NCBI GenBank assembly: GCA_965248675.1
Contig: CBDFJZ010000008.1
Location: 806,001-870,000, forward strand
From: UBA6627 sp965248675
Lineage (GTDB): Bacteria > Chloroflexota > Dehalococcoidia > UBA2979
Reading direction: 5' to 3'
Length of the DNA stretch: 64,000 nt
Part shown: piece by piece, positions 35,355-43,493 of the stretch
How positions within the stretch are numbered: the first letter of the stretch is position 1
Layout: every line of letters starts with the position of its first letter
The notes under the pieces: model-generated
The model's input: only the letters and a program-made list of their open reading frames with translations
Databases searched by the model: none
What the model was told of the DNA's origin: nothing
Translations under genes and position numbers: made by a program

Positions 35355-36233
35355 GTGACGATCGACGACGGGGACCGCTCGCGACGTCTCGCCGCGGCAC
35401 GCCAGCTGAGCAGCGGTAACGAGGCCGACGTCTACGAGTGGGGCGAAGGGCGGGTGCTGCGGTTGCTCCGCCGCACGATCGAGGATGGCGCCGAATCGCG
35501 CGATCGCGGGGCGGCCGGGATGCGGAGCGCGGCCGCCGCGGGGTTAGCCGTCCCGGCCGTCCACGAGCTAGTCACGATCGACGGCCGCCCCGGTGTGGTG
35601 CTGGAGCGCGTGAGGGGCAGGCCGACGTTGAGCGCGATGCTCAAGGCCCCCTGGAAGATCTCCAGGCTCGCGCGCCGGTTCGGGGAGATGCACGCGACGC
35701 TGCACGAGCGAACGGCGCCGGCCGATGTCACCCCGATCCACGACGTGGTCGCAAGCTGGCTGGACCGGCTGGGACCGGAGGATGCGTGGGTGCGGGAGTG
35801 GGCGCTCGGCGAGCTGGACATGCTGCCTCGGGCCGACGCGCTGCTGCACGGAGACTTCCACCCCGCCAACGTGCTGATGGGGATCGACGGGCCGTGGGTG
35901 ATCGACTGGGCGCGCGCGAGTGCCGGACCGGCGGAAGCCGATGTGGCGCGCACGCTCGTGTTGATGCGATCGAGGACGCGACCCAACGCGAGTCTGCGAT
36001 CGCGCCTGCTCATCAAGCTGCTCCGGAGGAGGGTGTTCGTGCCCGGGTACCTGGCTGGCTACCGAAGCCGGCGCCATCTCGACATGAGCGCCGTCGACCG
36101 CTGGGGGATGGTGACGGTGATCAGAAGGCTGGTCGAGGGAGAGGTCGCGGAGCGCCCGGTGCTGCGCCGGATGATCCGGGAGTCGGAGGGGCCTCGGGAC
36201 TTCCAGGCGGGCGACGAGCATGTCACGCGCTAG
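35355..36233 (+). CDS. Aminoglycoside-phosphotransferase (APH) family kinase, paralog 2
   Basis: A 292-residue paralog of the preceding gene with the same motif order: NEADVYEWGEGRVLRLLRRT, LLHGDFHPANVLMGIDGPWV, IDWARASAGPAEADVARTLV and the C-terminal YLAGYRSRRHLDMSAVDRWG. I chose the GTG at 35355 because it gives the same N-terminal length as paralog 1; the frame is open to 35265, overlapping the first gene. Here the metal site is IDWARA, closer to the family consensus than the IDWPGA of paralog 1. Divergence in the linker around residues 130-165 suggests the two act on different ligands. Confidence 0.82.
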   Translation: MTIDDGDRSRRLAAARQLSSGNEADVYEWGEGRVLRLLRRTIEDGAESRDRGAAGMRSAAAAGLAVPAVHELVTIDGRPGVVLERVRGRPTLSAMLKAPWKISRLARRFGEMHATLHERTAPADVTPIHDVVASWLDRLGPEDAWVREWALGELDMLPRADALLHGDFHPANVLMGIDGPWVIDWARASAGPAEADVARTLVLMRSRTRPNASLRSRLLIKLLRRRVFVPGYLAGYRSRRHLDMSAVDRWGMVTVIRRLVEGEVAERPVLRRMIRESEGPRDFQAGDEHVTR

Positions 36234-36242
36234 GATCGGCCG

Positions 36243-37487
36243 GTGAGCGACAGCGTTACCCCCGGCGAAATCGAGGCCGCGCGCGAGCGGATCGCGGAGT
36301 TCGTGCGGCTGACGCCGACGGTCGCCAGTCAGACGTTGACCGAGCGGGTCGGTGCGCCGGTCACGTTGAAGCTGGAGAACCTGCAGCGGACCGGGTCGTT
36401 CAAGGTGCGGGGGGCGAACAACGTCCTCGCGAGCCTGGAGTCGCCGCCGGCGGGGGTGATCGCGGCGAGCGCCGGCAACCACGCGCAGGCGGTCGCGCTG
36501 GCCGCCTCCCAGCGAGGGATTGCGGCGACGGTGGTGATGCCGGCAGGCGCGCCGGCGGCGAAGCAGCAGGCATGCCGCAGCTACGGAGCGACGATCGAGC
36601 TGGTCGAGGGCTCGCTCGCGGCAGCACAGACGCACGCGCGCGCGGCTACCGAGGAGCGCCGGCTGTTCTATATCCCGCCATACGATGCGCCGGCAATCGT
36701 GGCGGGGCAGGGAACGCTCGGATTGGAGCTATTGGAACAGGCACCTGACCTCGGAACGGTGCTCGTGCCGGCGGGTGGGGGCGGGCTGCTGGCAGGGGTC
36801 GCCGTAGCGATCAAGTCGCGACGGCCAGATGCGCGGGTGATCGGGGTGCAGGCAAGCGCGATGAACGGAATCGTCGAGTCGCTGAACGCAACGACGCCGG
36901 TGGCGGTGTTGCCGCGGCACACGATCGCGGACGGCGTCGCGGTCGCGGGGCCCTCGGAGCTGACGCTCGGGCTGATCCGCGAATACGTCGACGACGTGAT
37001 CGACGTCAGCGAGGAGGCGATCGCGCGGGCGATCGTGTTCCTCCTCGAACGGGCGCGCGTGGTTTCGGAAGGAGCGGGCGCGCTTGGCGTGGCGGCGCTG
37101 CTGACAGGCGCGGTGCAGCCGAGCGGACCGACCGTGGCAGTGATCTCCGGCGGGAACATCGACGTGAACGTCCTGGACCGGCTGGTGGACCGCGGTCTCG
37201 AGGCAGACGGGCGACGGCGGCGGATCACGGTGGCGACCGCGAACGTGCCGGGCGAACTCGAGCGCATCAGCGGTGCGATCGCGCGGGCGCGCGCGAACAT
37301 CGTGCATGTGGAGCACGACCTGTCGGCACCCGATCTGCCCGTCGAGGTGGCGCGGATCACGATGATCCTCGAACTGCCGGAGGCGGCGGCGATCGAGCTG
37401 GTGCGGAGCGCGCTGCTCGAGGACGGGTTCACCGAGGGCGAGCGGACGGACTTCGCGACGCCCGCGGCGGCGAACTGGCCGAGCTAG
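36243..37487 (+). CDS. ilvA: Threonine ammonia-lyase (threonine dehydratase) with ACT domain
   Basis: A 414-residue fold-type II PLP enzyme converting threonine to 2-oxobutanoate and ammonia, the first step towards isoleucine. The PLP Lys54 is in QRTGSFKVRGANN. The phosphate-binding loop is PAGGGGLLAGVAVAI near residue 180, and the serine that supports the PLP ring lies near 300 in the SGGNIDVNVLDRL region. A single C-terminal ACT domain, about 325-405 (RRRITVATANVPGELERISG), is the short TdcB/IlvA-1 type, so allosteric control is likely simpler than in the two-ACT enzyme. GTG start, 9 bases after the kinase gene. Confidence 0.9.
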   Translation: MSDSVTPGEIEAARERIAEFVRLTPTVASQTLTERVGAPVTLKLENLQRTGSFKVRGANNVLASLESPPAGVIAASAGNHAQAVALAASQRGIAATVVMPAGAPAAKQQACRSYGATIELVEGSLAAAQTHARAATEERRLFYIPPYDAPAIVAGQGTLGLELLEQAPDLGTVLVPAGGGGLLAGVAVAIKSRRPDARVIGVQASAMNGIVESLNATTPVAVLPRHTIADGVAVAGPSELTLGLIREYVDDVIDVSEEAIARAIVFLLERARVVSEGAGALGVAALLTGAVQPSGPTVAVISGGNIDVNVLDRLVDRGLEADGRRRRITVATANVPGELERISGAIARARANIVHVEHDLSAPDLPVEVARITMILELPEAAAIELVRSALLEDGFTEGERTDFATPAAANWPS

Positions 37488-37504
37488 CGCGTCGACCACC
37501 CAGA

Positions 37505-38857
37505 GTGGGGCCTGCCTTGTACGACCACCTGAGGACGAAAATCGACGAGCTGTTCCCCGGTGTGCGCGCCGACCTCGAACGGCTGGTGCGGGTGCCCTCG
37601 ATCAGCCTCGAGGGGCCGGATACGCCGGCGCTGCGGGAGGCAGCGGAGCTGGTGGCAGAGCTGTTGACCGAGGGGGGAGCGCCGGTGCGGAAGCTCGAGG
37701 TGGCCAACGCGCCGGCGGCGGTGTTCGCGGAGGCGCCGGGTCCTGAAAGCGCGCCGACGGTGCTGCTCTACGCGCACTACGACGTGCAGCCGCCGGGGAA
37801 CCTTGACGATTGGGGCGGCGATCCGTTCCAGCCGGTGGAGCGGGATGGGCGCCTCTATGGGCGCGCCGCTTCTGACGATAAGGCGGGGATCACGGCCCAC
37901 CTTGCGGTGCTGCGCGCATTCGACGGCGAACCGCCGGTCAACCTGAAGGTGTTCGTCGAAGGCGAGGAGGAAATCGGCTCGCCGAACTTCGCGCGGTTCC
38001 TCGAGGCGTATCGGGAGGAGCTGCGGGCGGACGTGATCGTGATCGCCGACTCGGAGCACTGGCGGCGCGGGCAGCCGGCGCTCACCACCTCGTTGCGCGG
38101 TCTCGTGGATTGCGTGGTGGAGGTGCGAACGCTCGAGGCAGCGGTACACAGCGGACAGTTCGGGGGCGCGGTGCCGGATGCGCTGAGCTCGATGTCGCGA
38201 CTACTCGCGACGCTACATGACGACGCGGGCCGAGTAGCGGTGGCTGGACTGGCGGCGGGCGATGCCGATCCGCTGGACCTGACGGAGGACGAGCTGCGCG
38301 AGCACGCGGGCGTCCTCGATGGTGTTGAGCTGGTTGGGGAGGGATCGCTGACCGCGCGGATGTGGCGGCGGGCGGCGATTTCGGTGCTGGCGATCGACGC
38401 GCCACGGATCGCGGAGGCGGTGAACGCGATCGTGCCGGTGGCGCGGGCGAAGGTGAGCGTGCGCGTTCCGCCGGGACAGGACCCCGAGGCCGCGATGGTC
38501 GCGCTGACGGAGCACCTCGAAACGCACGCGCCCTGGGGGGCGCAGGTGACGGTGGAGCCAGGTCCGGGCATGGCGGCGCCGATGGACCTCGAAACGGACG
38601 GGGCGGCGTACGACGCGTTCCGGGCCGGATACCTCGAGGCGTGGGGACGCGAGTCGGTGGAGATCGGGATCGGCGGGTCGATCCCGCTGGTGGCGGACCT
38701 CGAGGAGGCGTTCCCGGCGGCGCAAGTGTTGTTGACGGGGGTCGGGGAGCCGACCAGCCGTATCCACGGGCCGGACGAGAGCCAGGACCTCGAGGAGCTA
38801 CGGCGGAACTGCCTGGCGGAAGCGATCGCGCTGACGTTGATCGGCGCGGAACGCTAG
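37505..38857 (+). CDS. M20-family dipeptidase / metallopeptidase
   Basis: A 450-residue M20 peptidase, a di-zinc exopeptidase. Metal ligands are visible: His in VLLYAHYDVQPPGNLDDWGG, bridging Asp in ASDDKAGITAHLAV, and the catalytic and ligand Glu in FVEGEEEIGSPNF. Further landmarks are VIADSEHWRRGQPALTTSLR and a final His in RIHGPDESQDLEEL. The lid domain sits at about residues 205-320. The start is uncertain: GTG at 37505 or TTG at 37517. It follows the threonine dehydratase gene in the same direction, suggesting amino-acid recycling. Confidence 0.9.
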   Translation: MGPALYDHLRTKIDELFPGVRADLERLVRVPSISLEGPDTPALREAAELVAELLTEGGAPVRKLEVANAPAAVFAEAPGPESAPTVLLYAHYDVQPPGNLDDWGGDPFQPVERDGRLYGRAASDDKAGITAHLAVLRAFDGEPPVNLKVFVEGEEEIGSPNFARFLEAYREELRADVIVIADSEHWRRGQPALTTSLRGLVDCVVEVRTLEAAVHSGQFGGAVPDALSSMSRLLATLHDDAGRVAVAGLAAGDADPLDLTEDELREHAGVLDGVELVGEGSLTARMWRRAAISVLAIDAPRIAEAVNAIVPVARAKVSVRVPPGQDPEAAMVALTEHLETHAPWGAQVTVEPGPGMAAPMDLETDGAAYDAFRAGYLEAWGRESVEIGIGGSIPLVADLEEAFPAAQVLLTGVGEPTSRIHGPDESQDLEELRRNCLAEAIALTLIGAER

Positions 38858-38879
38858 ACGGCGCGCCTCGGACGGATCG

Positions 38880-41258
38880 TCATTCGACGGGTGCGCCTCG
38901 GAGGCGGAGGGAGTTCGTCATCACCGAGACCGACGAGAAGGCCATGGCGGCGGCGGCGACGATCGGGTTGAGGAAGCCGCGCTCACCGAAGATTGGCTCG
39001 AGGGCCCCAGGAACCGCGGCTCCGTCCAGTACCTGATCGAACACGAGGAAGCCGAGCCCGGCGGCGACCGGAATCAGGGCGATGTTGTAGGCGAACGCCC
39101 AGCCGAGGTTCTGCCACATGGTGCGCATGGTGGAACGGCTGATGCTGATCGCCGTGGCAATCCGGCCGATGTCCGGGCGGACCAGAGTGACGGGCGCGGC
39201 CTCGAGGGCGACGTCGGTGCCGGTGCCGACGGCGATGCCGACGTCGGCGGCAGCGAGGGCGGGTGCGTCGTTGATGCCGTCGCCGACCATGGCGACGGTG
39301 CCGCCCTGGGTCTGGAAGCGGCGGACGAGTTCGGCTTTGTCCTCGGGGCGGACTTCGGCGACGACCTCAGAGATGCCGACGCTGTGGGCGACCGCGTGCG
39401 CGGTCTGCTGCTGATCGCCGGTGAGCATGACGACGCGGACGCCGAGGTCGCGGAGGCGGGCGATGCCGTCCGCCGCGCCCTCGCGAATCTGGTCGGCGAC
39501 GGCGATCAGGGCCGCGGCTTCGCCGTCGATGGCAACGCGGATCGGGGTCTCGCCGCGCTGGCCGGCGGCATCGGCGAGGCCATCCAGCAACGAGCGGCCC
39601 TCGGAAGCTACGCGACGGGCGGCGAGGAGCTCGTCGTTGCCGACCAGCAGCTCGTGGGCATCGAGGCAGGCGATCACGCCCTCGCCCGCGACGGCCTCGA
39701 AGGTGAGGGGCCAGTCGAGGTTGACCTCGCGACGCCCGGCTTCGCGGACGACGGCGGCGGCGTAGGGGTGCTCGGAGCCACGCTCGGCGGAGGCGACGAG
39801 ACGGATCAGCTCGTCGGGCGTGACCGGGGCCCCATCGAGCATCCAGACGGAGACGACCTCGGGGCGGCCTTCGGTGATCGTGCCGGTCTTGTCGAGGAGG
39901 ACGGTGTCGATGCCGCGGGCGCGCTGGAGCGCCTCGGCGTCACGGATGAGGATGCCGTGCTGCGCGGCGCGGCCGGTTCCAACCATGATCGCGGTCGGTG
40001 TGGCGAGGCCGAGGGCGCACGGGCAGGCGACGATCAGCACGGCGACGGCGTTGAGGATGCCAAAGGTGAGGGCGGGCGATGGGCCGAGCGCCCACCAGAG
40101 GAGGAAGGTGAGCGCAGCGATCGCGAACACCACCGGCACGAAGACGGAGGCGATGCGATCAGCGAGGCCCTGGATCGGCGCCTTCGAGCCCTGGGCGTCC
40201 TCGACGAGTTGGATGATGCGCGCGAGCGCGGAGTCGGAGCCGACGGCGGTGGCGCGGATTTTCAGCATGCCGGTGGTGTTCATCGTGGCGCCGAAGACGT
40301 CCTCGTCGAGGTGTTTCTCGACGGGGACCGACTCGCCGGTCAGCATCGACTCGTCGACGGCGGAGGCACCCTCGATGACCTCGCCGTCGACGGGGATCTG
40401 CTCGCCGGGCTTGACGAGGACGACGTCGCCGGCCTGGACGGCACGGACGGGGATCTCGAACTCCTCGCCGTCCTCGATGACGCGAGCGGTCTGCGGTCGG
40501 AGCGCGATCAGCGCGCGGACGGCGTCGGAGGTCTGGCCCTTGGCGCGTGCCTCGAGCAGGCGACCGAGGAGCACGAAGAAGATGATCGCGCTGGAGGTGT
40601 CGAAGAAGACGGCGGCCTCGAGGCCCTCGACGGACTCGAAGACCTGGGGCGCGAACGTGGCGACGATCGAGTAGGCGAAGGCGGCGGAGGTGCCGACGGC
40701 GATCAGCGTGTTCATGTCGGTGGAGCCGTGGCGGCCGACGCGCCATGCGCCCTCGTAGAACTGGTGGCCCGCCCAGAGCTGGACCGGTAGCGCGAGGGCG
40801 AAGAACAGTGGGTGACGGAACCAGCGCGGGATGTCGTCGATCGGCCCGACGATGTGGCTGAGCGCCATGAAGCCGACGAGGAAGGCGGCGATCACGCCGG
40901 CGAAGATGGTCTTGCGGCGGAGCAGGCCGTACTCGGCGCGGCGCTCGGCCTCGAGGCGATCGCGTGCGGTCTCGTCTTCGCGGTCGGAGACGAGCAGGTC
41001 GTAGCCGGCGCGGTCGACGGCCTCGCGTAAGGCGTCGAGCGTGACGTCCGCTGCCTCGATCGTCGCTTCCTCGGTGGCGAGGTTGACGCGGGCGGCGGCG
41101 ACGCCGTCGACGGAGTCGAGGGCCTGTTCGACGCGGCGGACGCAGGAGGCGCAAGTCATGCCGCGGACGTCGAAGCGCAGGGAGCCGGAGGCGATGGCCG
41201 TGGACGCCTCGGGATTGGCGACCCCTGAATCGGCAGCCGGGTCGCCGTCGATGGTCAC
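38880..41258 (-). CDS. copA: Copper-translocating P1B-type ATPase
   Basis: A 792-residue copper exporter. One N-terminal HMA domain binds Cu(I) through GMTCASC (Cys36, Cys39). Eight membrane helices follow; the intramembrane Cu site is VACPCALGLATPT (Cys412, Cys414). TGES (307-310), DKTGT with the phosphorylated Asp456, SEHPYAAA and GDGINDAPALA complete the P-type catalytic set. It pumps Cu(I) out of the cytoplasm at the cost of ATP. It lies 5 bases after csoR, the last gene of the copper operon, and is expected to be derepressed when CsoR binds Cu(I). Confidence 0.96.
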   Translation of the reverse strand: MTIDGDPAADSGVANPEASTAIASGSLRFDVRGMTCASCVRRVEQALDSVDGVAAARVNLATEEATIEAADVTLDALREAVDRAGYDLLVSDREDETARDRLEAERRAEYGLLRRKTIFAGVIAAFLVGFMALSHIVGPIDDIPRWFRHPLFFALALPVQLWAGHQFYEGAWRVGRHGSTDMNTLIAVGTSAAFAYSIVATFAPQVFESVEGLEAAVFFDTSSAIIFFVLLGRLLEARAKGQTSDAVRALIALRPQTARVIEDGEEFEIPVRAVQAGDVVLVKPGEQIPVDGEVIEGASAVDESMLTGESVPVEKHLDEDVFGATMNTTGMLKIRATAVGSDSALARIIQLVEDAQGSKAPIQGLADRIASVFVPVVFAIAALTFLLWWALGPSPALTFGILNAVAVLIVACPCALGLATPTAIMVGTGRAAQHGILIRDAEALQRARGIDTVLLDKTGTITEGRPEVVSVWMLDGAPVTPDELIRLVASAERGSEHPYAAAVVREAGRREVNLDWPLTFEAVAGEGVIACLDAHELLVGNDELLAARRVASEGRSLLDGLADAAGQRGETPIRVAIDGEAAALIAVADQIREGAADGIARLRDLGVRVVMLTGDQQQTAHAVAHSVGISEVVAEVRPEDKAELVRRFQTQGGTVAMVGDGINDAPALAAADVGIAVGTGTDVALEAAPVTLVRPDIGRIATAISISRSTMRTMWQNLGWAFAYNIALIPVAAGLGFLVFDQVLDGAAVPGALEPIFGERGFLNPIVAAAAMAFSSVSVMTNSLRLRGAPVE

Positions 41259-41263
41259 CGGGG

Positions 41264-41527
41264 CTACTTGTTCGCGAGCTCGTAGAGCTCGGACAATTCG
41301 TCGAGGACCGCGGTGTCGCCGGACTCGATGCCCTCGACGACGCAGTGGTGGAGGTGACCGTTCAGCATCTTCGCCTCCATCTTTTCGATGGCGCGGCGGA
41401 TCGCGTAGGTCTGCTTGAGCACGTCGACGCAGTACTGTCCCTCGTCGACCATCTTGCGGACACCCCGCAAGTGGCCCTCGATGTAGGAGAGGCGCTTGAG
41501 CACCTCCGTCTGGGTCGTGTCGTCCAT
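41264..41527 (-). CDS. csoR: Copper-sensing transcriptional repressor CsoR
   Basis: An 87-residue all-helical repressor. The Cu(I) ligands fit CsoR exactly: Cys33, His58 and Cys62 with the 25- and 4-residue spacings of the M. tuberculosis protein (Cys36, His61, Cys65). The N-terminal KRLSYIEGHLRGVRKMVDEG is the family helix 1. The frame is open much further upstream, but the ATG at 41527 gives the normal length. It lies 2 bases after the HMA/Cys-rich gene and 5 before copA. The G-rich inverted repeat at 42104-42126 is its likely operator. Confidence 0.94.
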   Translation of the reverse strand: MDDTTQTEVLKRLSYIEGHLRGVRKMVDEGQYCVDVLKQTYAIRRAIEKMEAKMLNGHLHHCVVEGIESGDTAVLDELSELYELANK

Positions 41528-41529
41528 CG

Positions 41530-42054
41530 CTACACGCCTACCGGGATAGCGATCGCGGCTTGCATCGGCTGGCCCCAGGGCATCTCGACGGTCTGGAGGT
41601 CGAAGCGATACTCGCCGCCGTTCAGGCCGGCCTTGAGGCGCGCCTCGGCGTCCGCGGGGGCGACGAGCATCTGGCGGCCGCAGCAACAGCCCTCGGCGTG
41701 CTGGTTGGCGTCGGAGCGATCGAACGCGAAGCCGGCGGTGCAGCCGCACGGGCAGGAGTAGTTGAGGTCGGCGCCCTTGTCAGTGGCGGTGACGGTGTAC
41801 GTGGGAATCCAGTTCGGGTCGGCTGCGCCGCCCTCGTGGGTTTCGGCCGCGGCGTCGCCGAGGGGATAGCCCTCGGCCCTGGTGGCGGCGGCGACCTGGT
41901 CGACGACGGCGCCGCTGGCGACCTCGAGGACGAACGACTTCGCGTCGGGGTCGCCGGAGACGAAGGTGGCGCCCTCGACGCCTTCGACCGCGCATCGGAT
42001 GGTGGCGATGCAGTGGTCGCAGGTGACGTCGGGCGCGTACAGGGTCAGTTGCAC
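41530..42054 (-). CDS. HMA-domain protein with Cys-rich C-terminal domain, candidate copper chaperone
   Basis: A 174-residue protein heading the copper operon. Residues 1-65 form an HMA (CopZ-like) domain with metal-binding VTCDHC (Cys12, Cys15). The second half is not a known chaperone to me: it contains CPCGC near residue 103 and CCCG near residue 126 with intervening His, six cysteines in total, followed by a short beta-rich tail. GTG start at 42054 with GAGGAGG upstream; the open frame beyond has no homology. A. fulgidus CopZ also joins an HMA domain to a Cys-rich metal domain but in the opposite order, so this looks like a different fusion. Confidence 0.8.
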   Translation of the reverse strand: MQLTLYAPDVTCDHCIATIRCAVEGVEGATFVSGDPDAKSFVLEVASGAVVDQVAAATRAEGYPLGDAAAETHEGGAADPNWIPTYTVTATDKGADLNYSCPCGCTAGFAFDRSDANQHAEGCCCGRQMLVAPADAEARLKAGLNGGEYRFDLQTVEMPWGQPMQAAIAIPVGV

Positions 42055-42096
42055 GGCGCGGGACCTCCTCGGAACGGGGTTGTTTCCTCGAAGGCC

Positions 42097-42126
42097 ACTA
42101 TAGCACACCCCCACCCGGGGGGTGTG
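42097..42126 (-). promoter_or_regulatory. Copper-operon promoter with CsoR operator
   Basis: On the minus strand a -10 box TATAGT (42102-42097) is overlapped upstream by a G/C inverted repeat with arms CACACCCC (42104-42111) and GGGGTGTG (42119-42126). Together with flanking TAGC it closely resembles the published M. tuberculosis CsoR site (TAGCCCACCCCC with GGGGTGGG). The GTG start is 43 bases downstream. Confidence 0.75.
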
Positions 42127-42249
42127 GGGTTGGGGTCGAGAGCGCAGAAGGTCGCTACTAGCATCGTATCCAGCTGGCCGGCTCAGTCGCGGCTTGACTG
42201 GCGCTGCTGCTACGTAACGAGATATTCGCTGCACACCGGGAGGGCGCTC

Positions 42250-42771
42250 ATGCCTCGCTTGAACCGGACCGAAATCGACGAGTTCCTGGGAACGCGTGGG
42301 GTGTTGATGCGCATCGCGACCGTTGACGATGACGGGCACCCACACGTGACTCCGATCTGGTTCGTCCATGAGGACGAACGGATCTGGTTCACGCCTCGTG
42401 GGCAATCGGCCTGGATCGGACACATCCGGGCTGACCCGCGCATCGCGGTCACGATCGACGAGGAGGCGACGCCGTACCGCAAGGTGATCCTCGAGGGCGA
42501 CGCGACGATCGTGCATGAGGTCGGCGACGACGACGCCTGGCGCGATCGGTATCGGCGGATCTCGGAGCGATATACGACGCCGGAGGGCGCCGAGGCTTAC
42601 ATCTCGAACACGATCGATCAGCCTCGGGCGTTGATGGCGTTGGGCCTCGAAAGCTGCAAGGTAACGACGTGGCGAATGCCTCGGGCGGGCGAGGCGCGGA
42701 GTGGGATCTGGCATCGGCGGTATTACGGCGAGGGGACGGGGTATGCGCGCGAGGCGGATGAGGTGGAGTAG
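42250..42771 (+). CDS. Pyridoxamine 5'-phosphate oxidase-like split-barrel flavoprotein
   Basis: A 173-residue FMN/F420-binding split beta-barrel protein. RGVLMRIATVDDDGHPHVTP, then IWFVHEDERIWFTPRG and HIRADPRIAVTIDEEATPYR are the family core. Often such proteins reduce small molecules with F420H2 or simply bind flavin or haem. GGGAGG precedes the ATG. It diverges from the copper operon; a shared regulatory region of about 195 bases separates the starts, so copper control is possible but unproven. Confidence 0.83.
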   Translation: MPRLNRTEIDEFLGTRGVLMRIATVDDDGHPHVTPIWFVHEDERIWFTPRGQSAWIGHIRADPRIAVTIDEEATPYRKVILEGDATIVHEVGDDDAWRDRYRRISERYTTPEGAEAYISNTIDQPRALMALGLESCKVTTWRMPRAGEARSGIWHRRYYGEGTGYAREADEVE

Positions 42772-42899
42772 GCGCGGGCGCCCCGCCGGTGAGGTCGATC
42801 GCGGATCGGAACGAGGCTGGCCGATTGCGAGGCGGGCGGCGACCGGCCGCGTCGGCAAGACAGCTACTTCGACGTGATCGATGTCCGGGGCGGTGTTAC

Positions 42900-43021
42900 G
42901 TGTTACGTGCAACGAAATGAGGGCTAGACTTTTTAGAGTACCTCTATCTGAGTTTGACCTACGTGATATTTTCAAGGTACAAGGTGCCGGTTGCATCGGC
43001 TTGTTGCCAAGCACGTAACAC
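42900..43021. repeat. 11-bp inverted repeat bracketing the 3' end of the NUDIX gene
   Basis: GTGTTACGTGC at 42900-42910 is exactly inverted at 43011-43021 (GCACGTAACAC). An extra TGTTACG lies just outside the left copy. The right copy sits inside the coding end of the NUDIX gene, the left copy downstream of its stop. Purpose unknown. Confidence 0.5.
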
Positions 43022-43422
43022 TCTATCTCGCAAAGATTGGTTCATTTCTTGCGTGGGTGTGTCTTTGGCAAAAAATCGATAGGCAACAGTTCTTCAGGTT
43101 GAAGCTGCATTTGGTCGATTTCTACAGAGGGTAATACGCCAACATAAAAGACAAACATGAGCGATTCTGTTCTTTCGGGAACGGACCCATTATAGTCCAC
43201 CAACAATAGGCGTTCGATCAGCTTATCAAACCCGAGTTCTTCTTTGACTTCACGTTGGCAACATTGCTTTGGCGATTCGTTTCGTTCAACAACTCCACCC
43301 GGTCTTTCCCAACCAGGTCTGTAGCTGGGTTTTACCAACAAAACATTGCCATTGTCATTGAACAATAGGCACCCCGACCCCATCCGTTTTTTGGGTAGTG
43401 ACTCGTAATCAAATTTAGTCAT
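42959..43422 (-). pseudogene. NUDIX hydrolase, frameshifted in a T homopolymer as written
   Basis: A NUDIX pyrophosphohydrolase of foreign composition. The Nudix box GGVVERNESPKQCCQREVKE-ELGF is complete (Gly, Glu, then RE-x-x-EE), so metal-dependent hydrolysis of a nucleoside diphosphate-X is expected. As written the frame stops at 43042 after 126 residues. Adding one T to the T6 run near 43070 continues it through a normal family C-terminus (DRVLRAWQQADATGTLYLEN) to a stop at 42959-42961. The deletion is most simply a homopolymer sequencing error. The ATG at 43422 has no strong Shine-Dalgarno sequence. Confidence 0.8.
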
Positions 43423-43493
43423 AGGCGTGCCCAGTAGCTATATTCAGATAAAAGGATTAGGTCCTCTACCTGCATTGTGTATGCGGGGGCGGG

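Larger units (their letters stand above)
42880..43490. other. AT-rich island, probable horizontal acquisition
   Basis: Base composition drops from about two-thirds G+C on both sides to about 45 percent here, with A/T homopolymers and codons such as AAA, TTT and CAA that neighbours avoid. It contains one gene, a NUDIX hydrolase, plus short non-coding flanks. No transposase, tRNA scar or integron attC core pair is visible at the borders. An 11-base inverted repeat is present inside. Confidence 0.85.

Noticed and set aside
42880..43490. NUDIX island as an integron gene cassette
   Set aside because: No RYYYAAC/GTTRRRY core pair or folded attC could be found next to the stop codon, and no integrase is present.
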